Source: an uncultured Clostridia bacterium (lineage in GTDB: Bacteria > Bacillota > Clostridia > TANB77 > CAG-508). From it: DNA of 6,482 bases. Each line of letters starts with the position of its first letter. The first letter of the stretch is position 1. A program made the position numbers and the translations under genes. Below the pieces are notes generated by a model that made no database searches, was not told where the DNA came from, and was given only the letters and a program-made list of their open reading frames with translations. Of this stretch, positions 1 through 6,482 are shown piece by piece. Location: contig CAKOTK010000015.1 in NCBI GenBank assembly GCA_934120135.1, positions 1-6,482 on the forward strand. Direction: 5' to 3'.

Positions 1-1285
1 TTTCACTTGTTAAAAATTGATCTATTCCTTGAGTAAATTCTACTTTATCTGTTAAATCTATATCACAAACTGTTGCACTATAACTTACACTATATGCTGT
101 CTCTTTCTTATTCCCTGCCTCATAATTTGCATATATTTGTCCTTTATTTATACTTGGTACTGTATCCATTTCAAAATCTAGAATTTCCCCTATTGTTTCT
201 ATTGATACTTTACCAGTTACTGGTACATCATAGGCTTTTCCCTGTCTTGCCTCACATTCAACTATTAGCTCACCACTGTTATATACTTCTATATTAGCAT
301 TTGCTTTCATATCATATTTTATTTCATTTGTGCTATCTATCACATAATCATAGGCCTCTTTTGTATCAAAAATAAATGTAACTAAATATTTATCCTGAAC
401 ATTTTTTACCCATGATATTTTGTCTTGCTTATTTGCAACATTTATTGTTAATGTTCCTGTTGAAGCGTCATAATTGTAGTTTCCTGTTGTAAAGTTCTTT
501 CCATCTTTTTCTCCATTTGTTGCTTCTGTGCTTGTTGCAATCACATTACTTGATGTTGGTTTTATATTATTTAGTTCTGGTGCTAATATTGAAATTTTAG
601 TTGTTTTAATTGGTAATTTACTGTTCTCTATTCCTGATTCTATACTGTATTGAAGTATTACTCCATATTTTTCTCCTATATGATATGGAATTTGTTTAGT
701 TGTATTTGCCTTTAATACTGCATTTAGTGTTTCTGTTTCACTCCAAGTAAGCTTGTTTATAACTTGTTTTGATATATTATTTGTTTTTCCATTTCCATCT
801 ACATATGTTGCTGTAAAGTTTGTTAATGTCTCTTTTTCAAAATTATCTAACATAACTTCTTCTTCATTTAATAACTTAACTGGAATTTCTAAAGTTACAT
901 CTGTACCATTGTTTAATTTACCTAGTATAATTTTATTTTTTTCTATATCAACACTTTGGATGTTTTCATTCTTTATTTGTTCTGCTATTTTAAAGTTCAT
1001 ATTTGTAAAACTAATTACTGAATTTTCTAAGTACCCTGCATTTTTGACTTTAATGTTGACAAACAATTTTGCTGTATTTTCAATTTTTTCAGTTTTACTA
1101 TGAGTTCCTCCTTCAAAATATGAGTTGAATTCTATATTAGAATTTTGGGTTTTTGAGTTTTGACCAGAAAGTTCTGTCTCTGATAAAGCATATGTTATTC
1201 CATAACTACCAATTATAGACAAATCGGCACTTATTATGCATGTAAGTATTAATATTGCAATTGCTTTTTTTATTAACTTGCTCAT
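1..1285 (-). CDS. N-terminal part (428 codons) of a large exported beta-rich surface protein, 3' end outside window
   Basis: This frame is open from the ATG at 1285-1283 to the left edge with no stop, so only the N-terminal 428 residues are seen. The start is well fixed: AAGGAGG lies 5 nt upstream and an in-frame TAA lies at 1315-1313. The protein opens with a signal peptide: basic residues K3, K6 and K7, then a hydrophobic stretch at about 8-33, with cleavage possible near ITYA33. Cys16 lies inside the hydrophobic stretch, but the preceding residues (I-L-T) do not make a good lipobox, so I do not call a lipoprotein. The mature part starts with a polar linker and the motif EFNSYFEGGTHS (52-63). 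It continues as alternating hydrophobic/polar strands rich in Thr, Asn, Lys and Ile, typical of stacked extracellular beta-sandwich domains. Only two further Cys (344, 407) are seen. The family is not recognised by name. A surface or adhesin-like structural role is inferred from secretion, composition and the neighbouring anchored protein. It has its own promoter and is separated from the upstream operon by a terminator. Confidence 0.85.
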   Translation of the reverse strand, partial: MSKLIKKAIAILILTCIISADLSIIGSYGITYALSETELSGQNSKTQNSNIEFNSYFEGGTHSKTEKIENTAKLFVNIKVKNAGYLENSVISFTNMNFKIAEQIKNENIQSVDIEKNKIILGKLNNGTDVTLEIPVKLLNEEEVMLDNFEKETLTNFTATYVDGNGKTNNISKQVINKLTWSETETLNAVLKANTTKQIPYHIGEKYGVILQYSIESGIENSKLPIKTTKISILAPELNNIKPTSSNVIATSTEATNGEKDGKNFTTGNYNYDASTGTLTINVANKQDKISWVKNVQDKYLVTFIFDTKEAYDYVIDSTNEIKYDMKANANIEVYNSGELIVECEARQGKAYDVPVTGKVSIETIGEILDFEMDTVPSINKGQIYANYEAGNKKETAYSVSYSATVCDIDLTDKVEFTQGIDQFLTSE

Positions 1286-1290
1286 AGTCC

Positions 1291-1297
1291 CCTCCTT
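1291..1297 (-). promoter_or_regulatory. Ribosome-binding site of the left-hand surface-protein gene
   Basis: On the minus strand AAGGAGG lies 5 nt before the ATG at 1285. It is a near-perfect match to the anti-Shine-Dalgarno sequence and fixes the start codon. Confidence 0.85.
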
Positions 1298-1348
1298 AAG
1301 ATTTTTAATATATTATTTCATTTTTTATATTCATACCTATTCATATAT

Positions 1349-1377
1349 ATTTTATCATTTTCGTCATGTTTTTACAA
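1349..1377 (-). promoter_or_regulatory. Putative sigma-A-type promoter with extended -10, driving the left-hand gene
   Basis: Reading the minus strand, TTGTAA (1377-1372; consensus TTGACA) is followed by a 17-nt spacer and TAAAAT (1354-1349; consensus TATAAT). TG sits one base before the -10 box, giving the extended form TGaTAAAAT. Transcription would start near 1342 and leave a leader of about 57 nt before the ATG at 1285. The region is AT-rich, so chance matches occur, but spacing, extended -10 and position downstream of a terminator agree with a real promoter. It has not been tested. Confidence 0.6.
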
Positions 1378-1499
1378 TATTTTCAGAGCTAGGAAAACCT
1401 GGTAACACTGGTAAAATGTGACGTTCAACTTACGGAACTACACATATTGAACCCAATATTAAATTTATGTTACAAATGTAATTTAACCATTTTCTATGC
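1378..1499. other. Intergenic block with overlapping inverted and direct repeats; possible regulatory region
   Basis: This stretch between the terminator and the promoter encodes no convincing protein. It contains: a 7-bp direct repeat CTGGTAA at 1399-1405 and 1408-1414; an inverted repeat GTTCAA (1423-1428) / TTGAAC (1447-1452); an overlapping inverted repeat ATATTG (1444-1449) / CAATAT (1454-1459); a second CAATATT at 1375-1381; and an operator-like palindrome TTACA-AA-TGTAA at 1470-1481. The part from about 1387 to 1454 is visibly richer in G and C than its flanks. If the promoter at 1349-1377 is the only one, these would act as DNA sites upstream of -35. If transcription starts further upstream, they could form a structured leader. 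No known riboswitch was matched. Confidence 0.4.
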
Positions 1500-1539
1500 A
1501 AAAAAAGAAACCTTATAAGGATTTCCTTATAAGGTTTCT
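1500..1539 (-). terminator. Rho-independent terminator of the large surface-protein gene
   Basis: On the minus strand a perfect 15-bp stem (arms 1539-1525 and 1520-1506, AGAAACCTTATAAGG and its complement) with a 4-nt loop is followed by an uninterrupted run of T to position 1500. It begins 5 bp after the stop codon of the 1597-codon gene. Each arm also contains the self-complementary decamer CCTTATAAGG. The T tract lies only on the minus-strand side, so termination should be one-directional. Confidence 0.93.
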
Positions 1540-1544
1540 AATAA

Positions 1545-4500
1545 TTATTTAACAAGAACTTTTTTCTTAATGAATATCACTGCTCCTGCTATTAATACTA
1601 TCACTGCAATTCCTAGTCCGAAGTATAAGTATGTATTACCAAATGGTGGTAAAATTAATACGTTTTCTGCTCTTGCACTATCTATTTCTGTTATATCTTT
1701 TGTTGGATCTTGATTTCCTACTACTGAGTAAGCCATTCTTCTTCCAACACTGTTTGAAGTTTGTAATATTTCAGCTATATTTTGATAATTCATGTCGTCA
1801 TCTGTATTTTGAGATGTGATAGTTTGTGTTAGTATTAAGTCTCCTGAAGTTTCTTCTCCTGGTTTTAATGCTTTGTTTAACTTATTTGTTGCAATTATAG
1901 TATTGTATTTATCCAATGAATCTTTTAATGCTCTGTCTACATTGCTGTCTGCATTTCTTGAGCTGATAAGTTGTTCTGTATTTGTAGCTGTCCAGCCATT
2001 ATTATCAACCATTCTATATTGTAAGTTATTTGCTACATAATCTACAAGTAAATCTGCCGTAGTTGTTACTATATTTCCTTCAGATGCTCCGGTTGCTTTA
2101 TAGTAGAAGTCTTTTCCTGTATAGTCTGTTTCTCCTACGTTCTTTACAGTTAGCTTATAGCTTATTCGTATTGTTGCACCATGCATTAGTTCTGAATCCA
2201 TTGTTATTTGAATAAGTCCGTTTCTTCCTCCTGAGTTTGTATCTGTTACTATCTTGTTAATATCTGTTTTACCTGAATAACGGTTGTATGTTGAGTTTGA
2301 TTTGCTATCATCGTAGAATTCATCATATTTTCCGTTTTTCATTTTACTAATTACATTATAGTCTGTATGTCTTATCCAAGCTAGGTTTGCTACTGCATCT
2401 TCTGCATCAAATAATACACTTCCATTTGCTAATGTTACTTTTACATTTGTTACTTGTTTGTTTAACTCTAATTGAGCTTTTGGTCTTTCTGTTAATCCAA
2501 AGTCAAGATTATTAATAGTGTAATTTCCATTTAGGTGGTTGTCAAATTTATATTCATCTTTGTTGTTATCACCCTTATCTTTACTACTATTATCACCAAT
2601 TGTTGATTGTCTGTTATATTCACCTTCAATTACTATAACTCCAGTTTGTGCAATCATCTGTGTATTTTTAATCAATTCATCTTTAAGATCAGTTTTTGCA
2701 TATGGTGATGTTAAAACTTCTGCACAATAGTTTTTAACATTTTTGTTAGAGTAATTAATTACAGATTCTCTTCCTTGTAGTGTTATTTCTTGTTTAGCAT
2801 CTTTTTCATTATATATATGTTTAGTTGAGTCTTTATAATCTGTAAGTGGTCCTTCACTTTGATTAATAGTAACTTTTATGTTTTCCCAAATATCTTTTGC
2901 ATCAGATAAGTTCTTCTCAAAGGCATCAGATGCTTTTATGTCATAATATGTGTCTGTATATTTAGAAATTTCATTTCCATTCATATCTTTTTGATATACT
3001 GTTGATTTGAAATCTTGACCATTATATGATACATTATTTGCTCCACCGTTATTTGTTGTTAATACAGTGCTGTCATTATGTCCATACATAAATCTTACAA
3101 CATAGTTACCTGGTACAAATTTTGAAAATTCATAAGTTCCTTCTTTACTTGTAGTCGTTGTTTGCCATAAGAATTCTTCTCCGTTGTCTAGTTTTTCAAC
3201 TAACTGTACTGTAACTCCTTGTATTTTTATTTCGTCATTTTCTCTTACACCATCGCCGATTACAGCTTCACTTGTTTTGCTTGTTCTTTGGTCTTCCCAA
3301 ACTGTACCATTTATCTTTCTTTCTGCATTATCATCTATTTTTACTTGTAATCCTTTTGCACGGTCTGTATCATTTTCAAAGTTCTTTTCATATTTATTTC
3401 CAGTTATATCTGCAAGTCTTAAGTTTCCTGGTGTTGAGTTAATGTCAATTATTCCGGCTGGATCTTGACTTGATTTCTTTACGTCATTTGGTAAAACTGT
3501 ACCATCTGTATAGTATGTTTTGTATCCATTTATTTCGGCATAATTCATTTTTAAGCTATCTTCATTGTCTAATGTTACTGGATTATCTCCATTTGCATTT
3601 ACCTTAAATGTTAAGTAAATATATGCTTGTTCTCCAACTGCTAATTTTTTACCTGCTAAGCCTTTAACATACACGACATTCATCTTAGTATTTATGTCTC
3701 TTGATTCTTTTACATTTGAATCTCCTTGATTTTCTCTTCCGTCATATATACTATTTTGTGTACTGCTATTTATTGGTTTAGCATTTGAAATTGCTGTTTC
3801 ACTCTTTTTATTATCAAGTATCATATCATGATATTGTTTTTCTTCCACTGCTATTTCTGCATTAGAAGCGTCTGAAGAGTTTGTTTTATACATTACCCAA
3901 GAGAAGTCTGGCATATATGTATAGTCTTTATCATAGTAATCTACTACTTCTGCTATTTCACCTAATGTATTTTTAGAGGCATTTCTAATTGTTATTTTAT
4001 ATGTTATGTATGCTTCTAAATTGCTTCCTCCATTTGTTTGTTCTCCTCTATATTGGTAATCAGAATTATAGATTCCATTTACATACATTCCACCATAGTA
4101 GTCAGCATAATTTCTCATTCTATATTCAATTTTCCATAAATTTTCATTGCTTTGATCACGTTTGTCATATTTGTATACTTCAGCTTTTCCATTTATTTTA
4201 GTTGTTGCATATAGAATATCTTTTCTTAAGGCTAAGTCTACTTCATTTCTTCTTACAAGACCTAAGTCTATAAAGAATTGTCCTGAGTAAAGTGCTTTAT
4301 AAGTTTTTCCTGCTACTACAACATCTTTTGTATCAAACTTCATTTCTCTTGCTTGTTTTCCGGTTGTATATTTTTGATCTGAGTTTTTATTTACAACAAA
4401 TTTATCATAAATTGGGTACAAGTCGTGACTTTTTGCATCTTGTGCTCTAGTGTATGCAAATATTTTGCAATCATCTACAAAGTTTAGTTTTTGAGTATCT

Positions 4501-6338
4501 GCATTTTGACTTTGACTAGTTACTTGTGCCTGATTCAATTTATCTGATACTACTATATTTCCATCTTTTATCTCATAGAATCCATCTATATAGTGCTGTG
4601 TTTTATCATAATAGTAGTTTCCATTTTCATCTAGTTTAAAGCCCATTAATTCATAATGTGAATATGCTTTGTTGTATTTGCCATTTGCTCTTTTATAGTT
4701 ATATGGGTATGCACCTATCTCTGCAAATCTATTATCAAAATCTGTTCTCTCTTTTGATATTTCTGTAGCTTTTGATGTATGTTTCCATTCCTCAGTATTG
4801 TATTTGCTTGTATCTCTACTATATTGTGTAGGCACATATAGTTGTCCATTATATTCAAATGCTACATAGTATTTTTTTAGAGGATCTAAATCTGTAAACA
4901 AATAACATCCTTCGTCATCTGTACGTTTTTCATCTACTTTAATACCTTTGCTTGTATATAGTACAACTCTTATATTTGGAATTGCTTTATCTATTTTATC
5001 TGTGTTATTAAGTCCATCTGGTCTAACTTCTTTATCGCCTAAGCCATCTTCCCATACATATCCGCCTAAATCCATTGATGTATCAAATAAGTCTTTCTCA
5101 TCTCCTATAATTAGTTCGTCATCAATTAGTTCTCTTTCTCCATCCATCATAGCTAAAGTTTGTTGATGTATAGTTTGTAAGTATCCTGTAGTTCTACAAG
5201 AATAACAATCTTTAGGATGGCATCCACTATGTACAGTTTCTCCATCTACTTCACTATAGTGATGGCATGTATGTGAGTGTTTGTTATAGTGTTCATGTGA
5301 ATATGCAACTTTATATTTTTCTCCTGTATATTTTACATATTGTCCAGTTGCTTTCATATATTGGAATTTTACTTTTACATATATTTTAGTAGTTCTATTT
5401 TCCTTATCATTTTCTGCTACACCAATATTTGGATCTTTAAATACAATTTCAAAATCTTCTCCTGATTTTGGATAAGCTTGTGTTGTTCTATCTATTTTAT
5501 CAGCATCTGGTGTAAAATAATCTGGTGTTATTTCTTGGTTATTTATAATAAATTTTTCTATACTTAGAGTTTTGTTTAATTGTTTTCCATCTTTGTTATA
5601 GCAAATTATATCTACCCCAGTAATACCTCCAAATGTCACATTACCATAAGTACCATTTATATAACTAATATTAAAAGGACCTACAGTATACTTTTGTGTA
5701 GTTTGATCAATCTTTGTATATACTTTATTTTTTTGTGTATTATTTGATTGTGCTATTTTGTTATTGTTCCCTTCTATATCTATCATAAAGTTTCCATAAT
5801 CAATAGCTTCTGTATCATATTTAGTTGGTGCTCCATCGTCATGTGATGATGTTCCACTTCCAATTACTAAGTTCCAGTCCGCACGTTTTCCATCTTTTGT
5901 ATAATAATTTTTAGAATGATAAATACCTTTTTGTTTTTCTTTAGTATATCCGCTTGGACTATCTGATACAATATATGCTATTGCAGGAGATAATGAGCCA
6001 CTTCCTGATACCCTATATTGTGCATATGTTATTCTTCCTTTTTTTGGTTCAGAAGCATGCCAACATCCCGCTGTATATTGTTTTCCATCTTCTGCTAAAG
6101 CTTCTGAATATGATATAGTACTTGTATAATCCATAGGAGATCCAGGTTCTATACAATACAAATATGGTGAACCATTTGTTGGTATTCTCCAATCATTTTT
6201 CATCTCTCTTGCTTCAAATCCACCTATATTCAAATGTCCATAACTTTTTCCTTCTGTATAATTAAAACTAGATAAACCACTTATGGTTAATAAAGTCATT
6301 AAAATTAATATAGTTATTTTTATAACTTTATTTTTCAT
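1545..6338 (-). CDS. Giant multidomain cell-surface protein (1597 aa) with SdrD-like B domains, putative thioester domain and LPPFG sorting signal
   Basis: This is a complete exported surface protein, probably wall-anchored, and a likely adhesin or matrix component (role inferred). The start ATG at 6338 follows GAGGAGG. Visible parts: signal peptide at about 1-30 (K2, K4, K7, then a hydrophobic stretch 8-25). A possible thioester-type domain has Cys62 in LYCIEPG and Gln136 in KQKGIY. A His/Cys cluster spans 348-391 (9 His, 4 Cys). SdrD-like B domain 1 covers about 425-505 (GYVWEDGLGD; TDDEGCYLF). A linker ends in IDLGLVRRNEVDLALRK (690-706), opening a beta domain of about 300 residues. B domain 2 covers about 1008-1090 (INGTVWED; PGNYVVRF). 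A long linker with a polar stretch (1240-1270) ends in LDFGLTERPKAQLELNK (1278-1294), opening the last beta domain. The C-terminus has LPPFG (1563-1567), a membrane helix (about 1570-1590) and the tail KKKVLVK. B domains of staphylococcal Sdr proteins are rigid, calcium-binding stalks; here the fold is assigned by eye. It lies 28 bp after an upstream anchored-protein gene, probably in the same operon, and is followed by a strong terminator. Ten Cys is unusual for a Firmicute exported protein. Confidence 0.95.
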   Translation of the reverse strand: MKNKVIKITILILMTLLTISGLSSFNYTEGKSYGHLNIGGFEAREMKNDWRIPTNGSPYLYCIEPGSPMDYTSTISYSEALAEDGKQYTAGCWHASEPKKGRITYAQYRVSGSGSLSPAIAYIVSDSPSGYTKEKQKGIYHSKNYYTKDGKRADWNLVIGSGTSSHDDGAPTKYDTEAIDYGNFMIDIEGNNNKIAQSNNTQKNKVYTKIDQTTQKYTVGPFNISYINGTYGNVTFGGITGVDIICYNKDGKQLNKTLSIEKFIINNQEITPDYFTPDADKIDRTTQAYPKSGEDFEIVFKDPNIGVAENDKENRTTKIYVKVKFQYMKATGQYVKYTGEKYKVAYSHEHYNKHSHTCHHYSEVDGETVHSGCHPKDCYSCRTTGYLQTIHQQTLAMMDGERELIDDELIIGDEKDLFDTSMDLGGYVWEDGLGDKEVRPDGLNNTDKIDKAIPNIRVVLYTSKGIKVDEKRTDDEGCYLFTDLDPLKKYYVAFEYNGQLYVPTQYSRDTSKYNTEEWKHTSKATEISKERTDFDNRFAEIGAYPYNYKRANGKYNKAYSHYELMGFKLDENGNYYYDKTQHYIDGFYEIKDGNIVVSDKLNQAQVTSQSQNADTQKLNFVDDCKIFAYTRAQDAKSHDLYPIYDKFVVNKNSDQKYTTGKQAREMKFDTKDVVVAGKTYKALYSGQFFIDLGLVRRNEVDLALRKDILYATTKINGKAEVYKYDKRDQSNENLWKIEYRMRNYADYYGGMYVNGIYNSDYQYRGEQTNGGSNLEAYITYKITIRNASKNTLGEIAEVVDYYDKDYTYMPDFSWVMYKTNSSDASNAEIAVEEKQYHDMILDNKKSETAISNAKPINSSTQNSIYDGRENQGDSNVKESRDINTKMNVVYVKGLAGKKLAVGEQAYIYLTFKVNANGDNPVTLDNEDSLKMNYAEINGYKTYYTDGTVLPNDVKKSSQDPAGIIDINSTPGNLRLADITGNKYEKNFENDTDRAKGLQVKIDDNAERKINGTVWEDQRTSKTSEAVIGDGVRENDEIKIQGVTVQLVEKLDNGEEFLWQTTTTSKEGTYEFSKFVPGNYVVRFMYGHNDSTVLTTNNGGANNVSYNGQDFKSTVYQKDMNGNEISKYTDTYYDIKASDAFEKNLSDAKDIWENIKVTINQSEGPLTDYKDSTKHIYNEKDAKQEITLQGRESVINYSNKNVKNYCAEVLTSPYAKTDLKDELIKNTQMIAQTGVIVIEGEYNRQSTIGDNSSKDKGDNNKDEYKFDNHLNGNYTINNLDFGLTERPKAQLELNKQVTNVKVTLANGSVLFDAEDAVANLAWIRHTDYNVISKMKNGKYDEFYDDSKSNSTYNRYSGKTDINKIVTDTNSGGRNGLIQITMDSELMHGATIRISYKLTVKNVGETDYTGKDFYYKATGASEGNIVTTTADLLVDYVANNLQYRMVDNNGWTATNTEQLISSRNADSNVDRALKDSLDKYNTIIATNKLNKALKPGEETSGDLILTQTITSQNTDDDMNYQNIAEILQTSNSVGRRMAYSVVGNQDPTKDITEIDSARAENVLILPPFGNTYLYFGLGIAVIVLIAGAVIFIKKKVLVK

Positions 6339-6340
6339 AT

Positions 6341-6368
6341 AAAATTTTCCTCCTCTCTTTAAAATTTT
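6341..6368 (-). promoter_or_regulatory. Ribosome-binding site of the large gene, flanked by two AAAATTTT copies
   Basis: On the minus strand AGGAGG (6354-6349) lies 10 nt before the ATG at 6338, a slightly long but acceptable spacing that fixes the start. It is flanked by two identical self-complementary octamers AAAATTTT (6361-6368 and 6341-6348). If these pair in the mRNA, the ribosome-binding site would sit in a 12-nt loop. The stem is all A/T and weak, and its outer copy overlaps the stop codon of the upstream gene. Confidence 0.7.
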
Positions 6369-6482
6369 ATTTTTTGTTTAAAACTCTTTTCTTAATTTCG
6401 AATACTCCAAAGCCTAACAATGCTATTATTACTATTGGTAATGCTATGTACATTGCTATTTGTGCTCCTGTTACTATTCCTA
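6367..6482 (-). CDS. C-terminal 37 residues of a membrane-anchored surface protein, 5' part outside window
   Basis: The frame enters from the right edge and ends at TAA (6369-6367). The 37 visible residues are GIVTGAQ, a single strongly hydrophobic helix of about 20 residues (roughly MYIALPIVIIALLGFGV), then the charged tail FEIKKRVLNKK. This hydrophobic helix plus basic tail is the usual C-terminal anchor of Gram-positive surface proteins and resembles the end of the next gene in layout. No LPxTG motif is visible; the VTG before the helix is only a partial resemblance, and any sorting motif further upstream would be outside the window. The 28-bp gap to the next start, with no terminator or promoter between them, suggests co-transcription. 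A polytopic membrane protein ending in its last helix cannot be excluded. Confidence 0.85.
   Translation of the reverse strand, partial: GIVTGAQIAMYIALPIVIIALLGFGVFEIKKRVLNKK

Noticed and set aside
753..1103. Plus-strand open frame of 116 codons rich in Phe, Ser and Ile
   Set aside because: It lies wholly antisense to the left-hand surface-protein gene, lacks a convincing ribosome-binding site, and its hydrophobic composition is the expected mirror of an A-rich coding strand.
1231..1285. Lipoprotein signal with Cys16
   Set aside because: The residues before Cys16 are I-L-T, with Thr where a small Gly/Ala/Ser is needed, and the hydrophobic segment continues well past the Cys.
1236..1421. Plus-strand open frame of 61 codons crossing the intergenic region
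   Set aside because: It starts inside the signal-peptide coding region of the opposite gene, has no clear ribosome-binding site, and most of its codons come from AT-rich spacer; a chance frame.
1286..1500. Cyclic-di-GMP or other known riboswitch in the leader of the left-hand gene
   Set aside because: I compared the minus-strand sequence with riboswitch cores I remember and saw no match; the likely promoter also lies downstream of the structured block.
3184..3468. Plus-strand open frame of 94 codons inside the giant gene, and several shorter ones
   Set aside because: They are antisense to a clearly protein-like 1597-codon frame with recognisable domains, and are low-complexity shadow frames.
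1..6482. CRISPR array, tRNA/rRNA genes, insertion sequences
   Set aside because: No regularly spaced repeats, cloverleaf-like or rRNA-like segments, transposase motifs or flanking terminal repeats were seen on either strand.

Overview
The window is AT-rich (roughly 30% G+C by eye). Genes start with ATG behind strong AGGAGG-type ribosome-binding sites, and tryptophan is read from TGG, so the standard bacterial code applies. Base composition, Gram-positive signal peptides, C-terminal membrane anchors and SdrD-like B domains point to a low-GC Firmicute. An uncultured, gut-type Clostridia lineage is my best guess from remembered relatives, and I could not test it. All three genes lie on the minus strand and all look like exported or surface-anchored proteins.

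Layout in transcription order (right to left). (1) 6482-6367 is the last 37 codons of a gene ending in one membrane-spanning helix and a basic tail. (2) After a 28-bp gap, 6338-1545 encodes a complete 1597-residue cell-surface protein. It has a signal peptide, a possible Cys-Gln thioester-type N-terminal domain, a His/Cys-rich cluster and two copies of a module made of an SdrD-like B domain plus a 'LALRK/LELNK' beta domain. It ends in an LPPFG-type sorting signal with a membrane helix. A strong intrinsic terminator (1539-1500) follows directly, so genes 1 and 2 probably form the end of one operon. (3) Positions 1499-1286 are non-coding and hold several short inverted and direct repeats, then a good sigma-A-type promoter and a ribosome-binding site. 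(4) From 1285 leftwards off the edge runs the first 428 codons of another exported, beta-rich protein in its own transcription unit.

Taken together this is a cell-envelope or adhesin locus: large secreted proteins placed side by side, at least two of them with C-terminal membrane anchors. No sortase, enzyme, RNA gene, mobile element or CRISPR array is visible. The points most worth following up are the putative thioester domain, the 9-His/4-Cys cluster, the non-canonical LPPFG sorting motif, the internal duplication, and the unexplained repeat-containing intergenic block.
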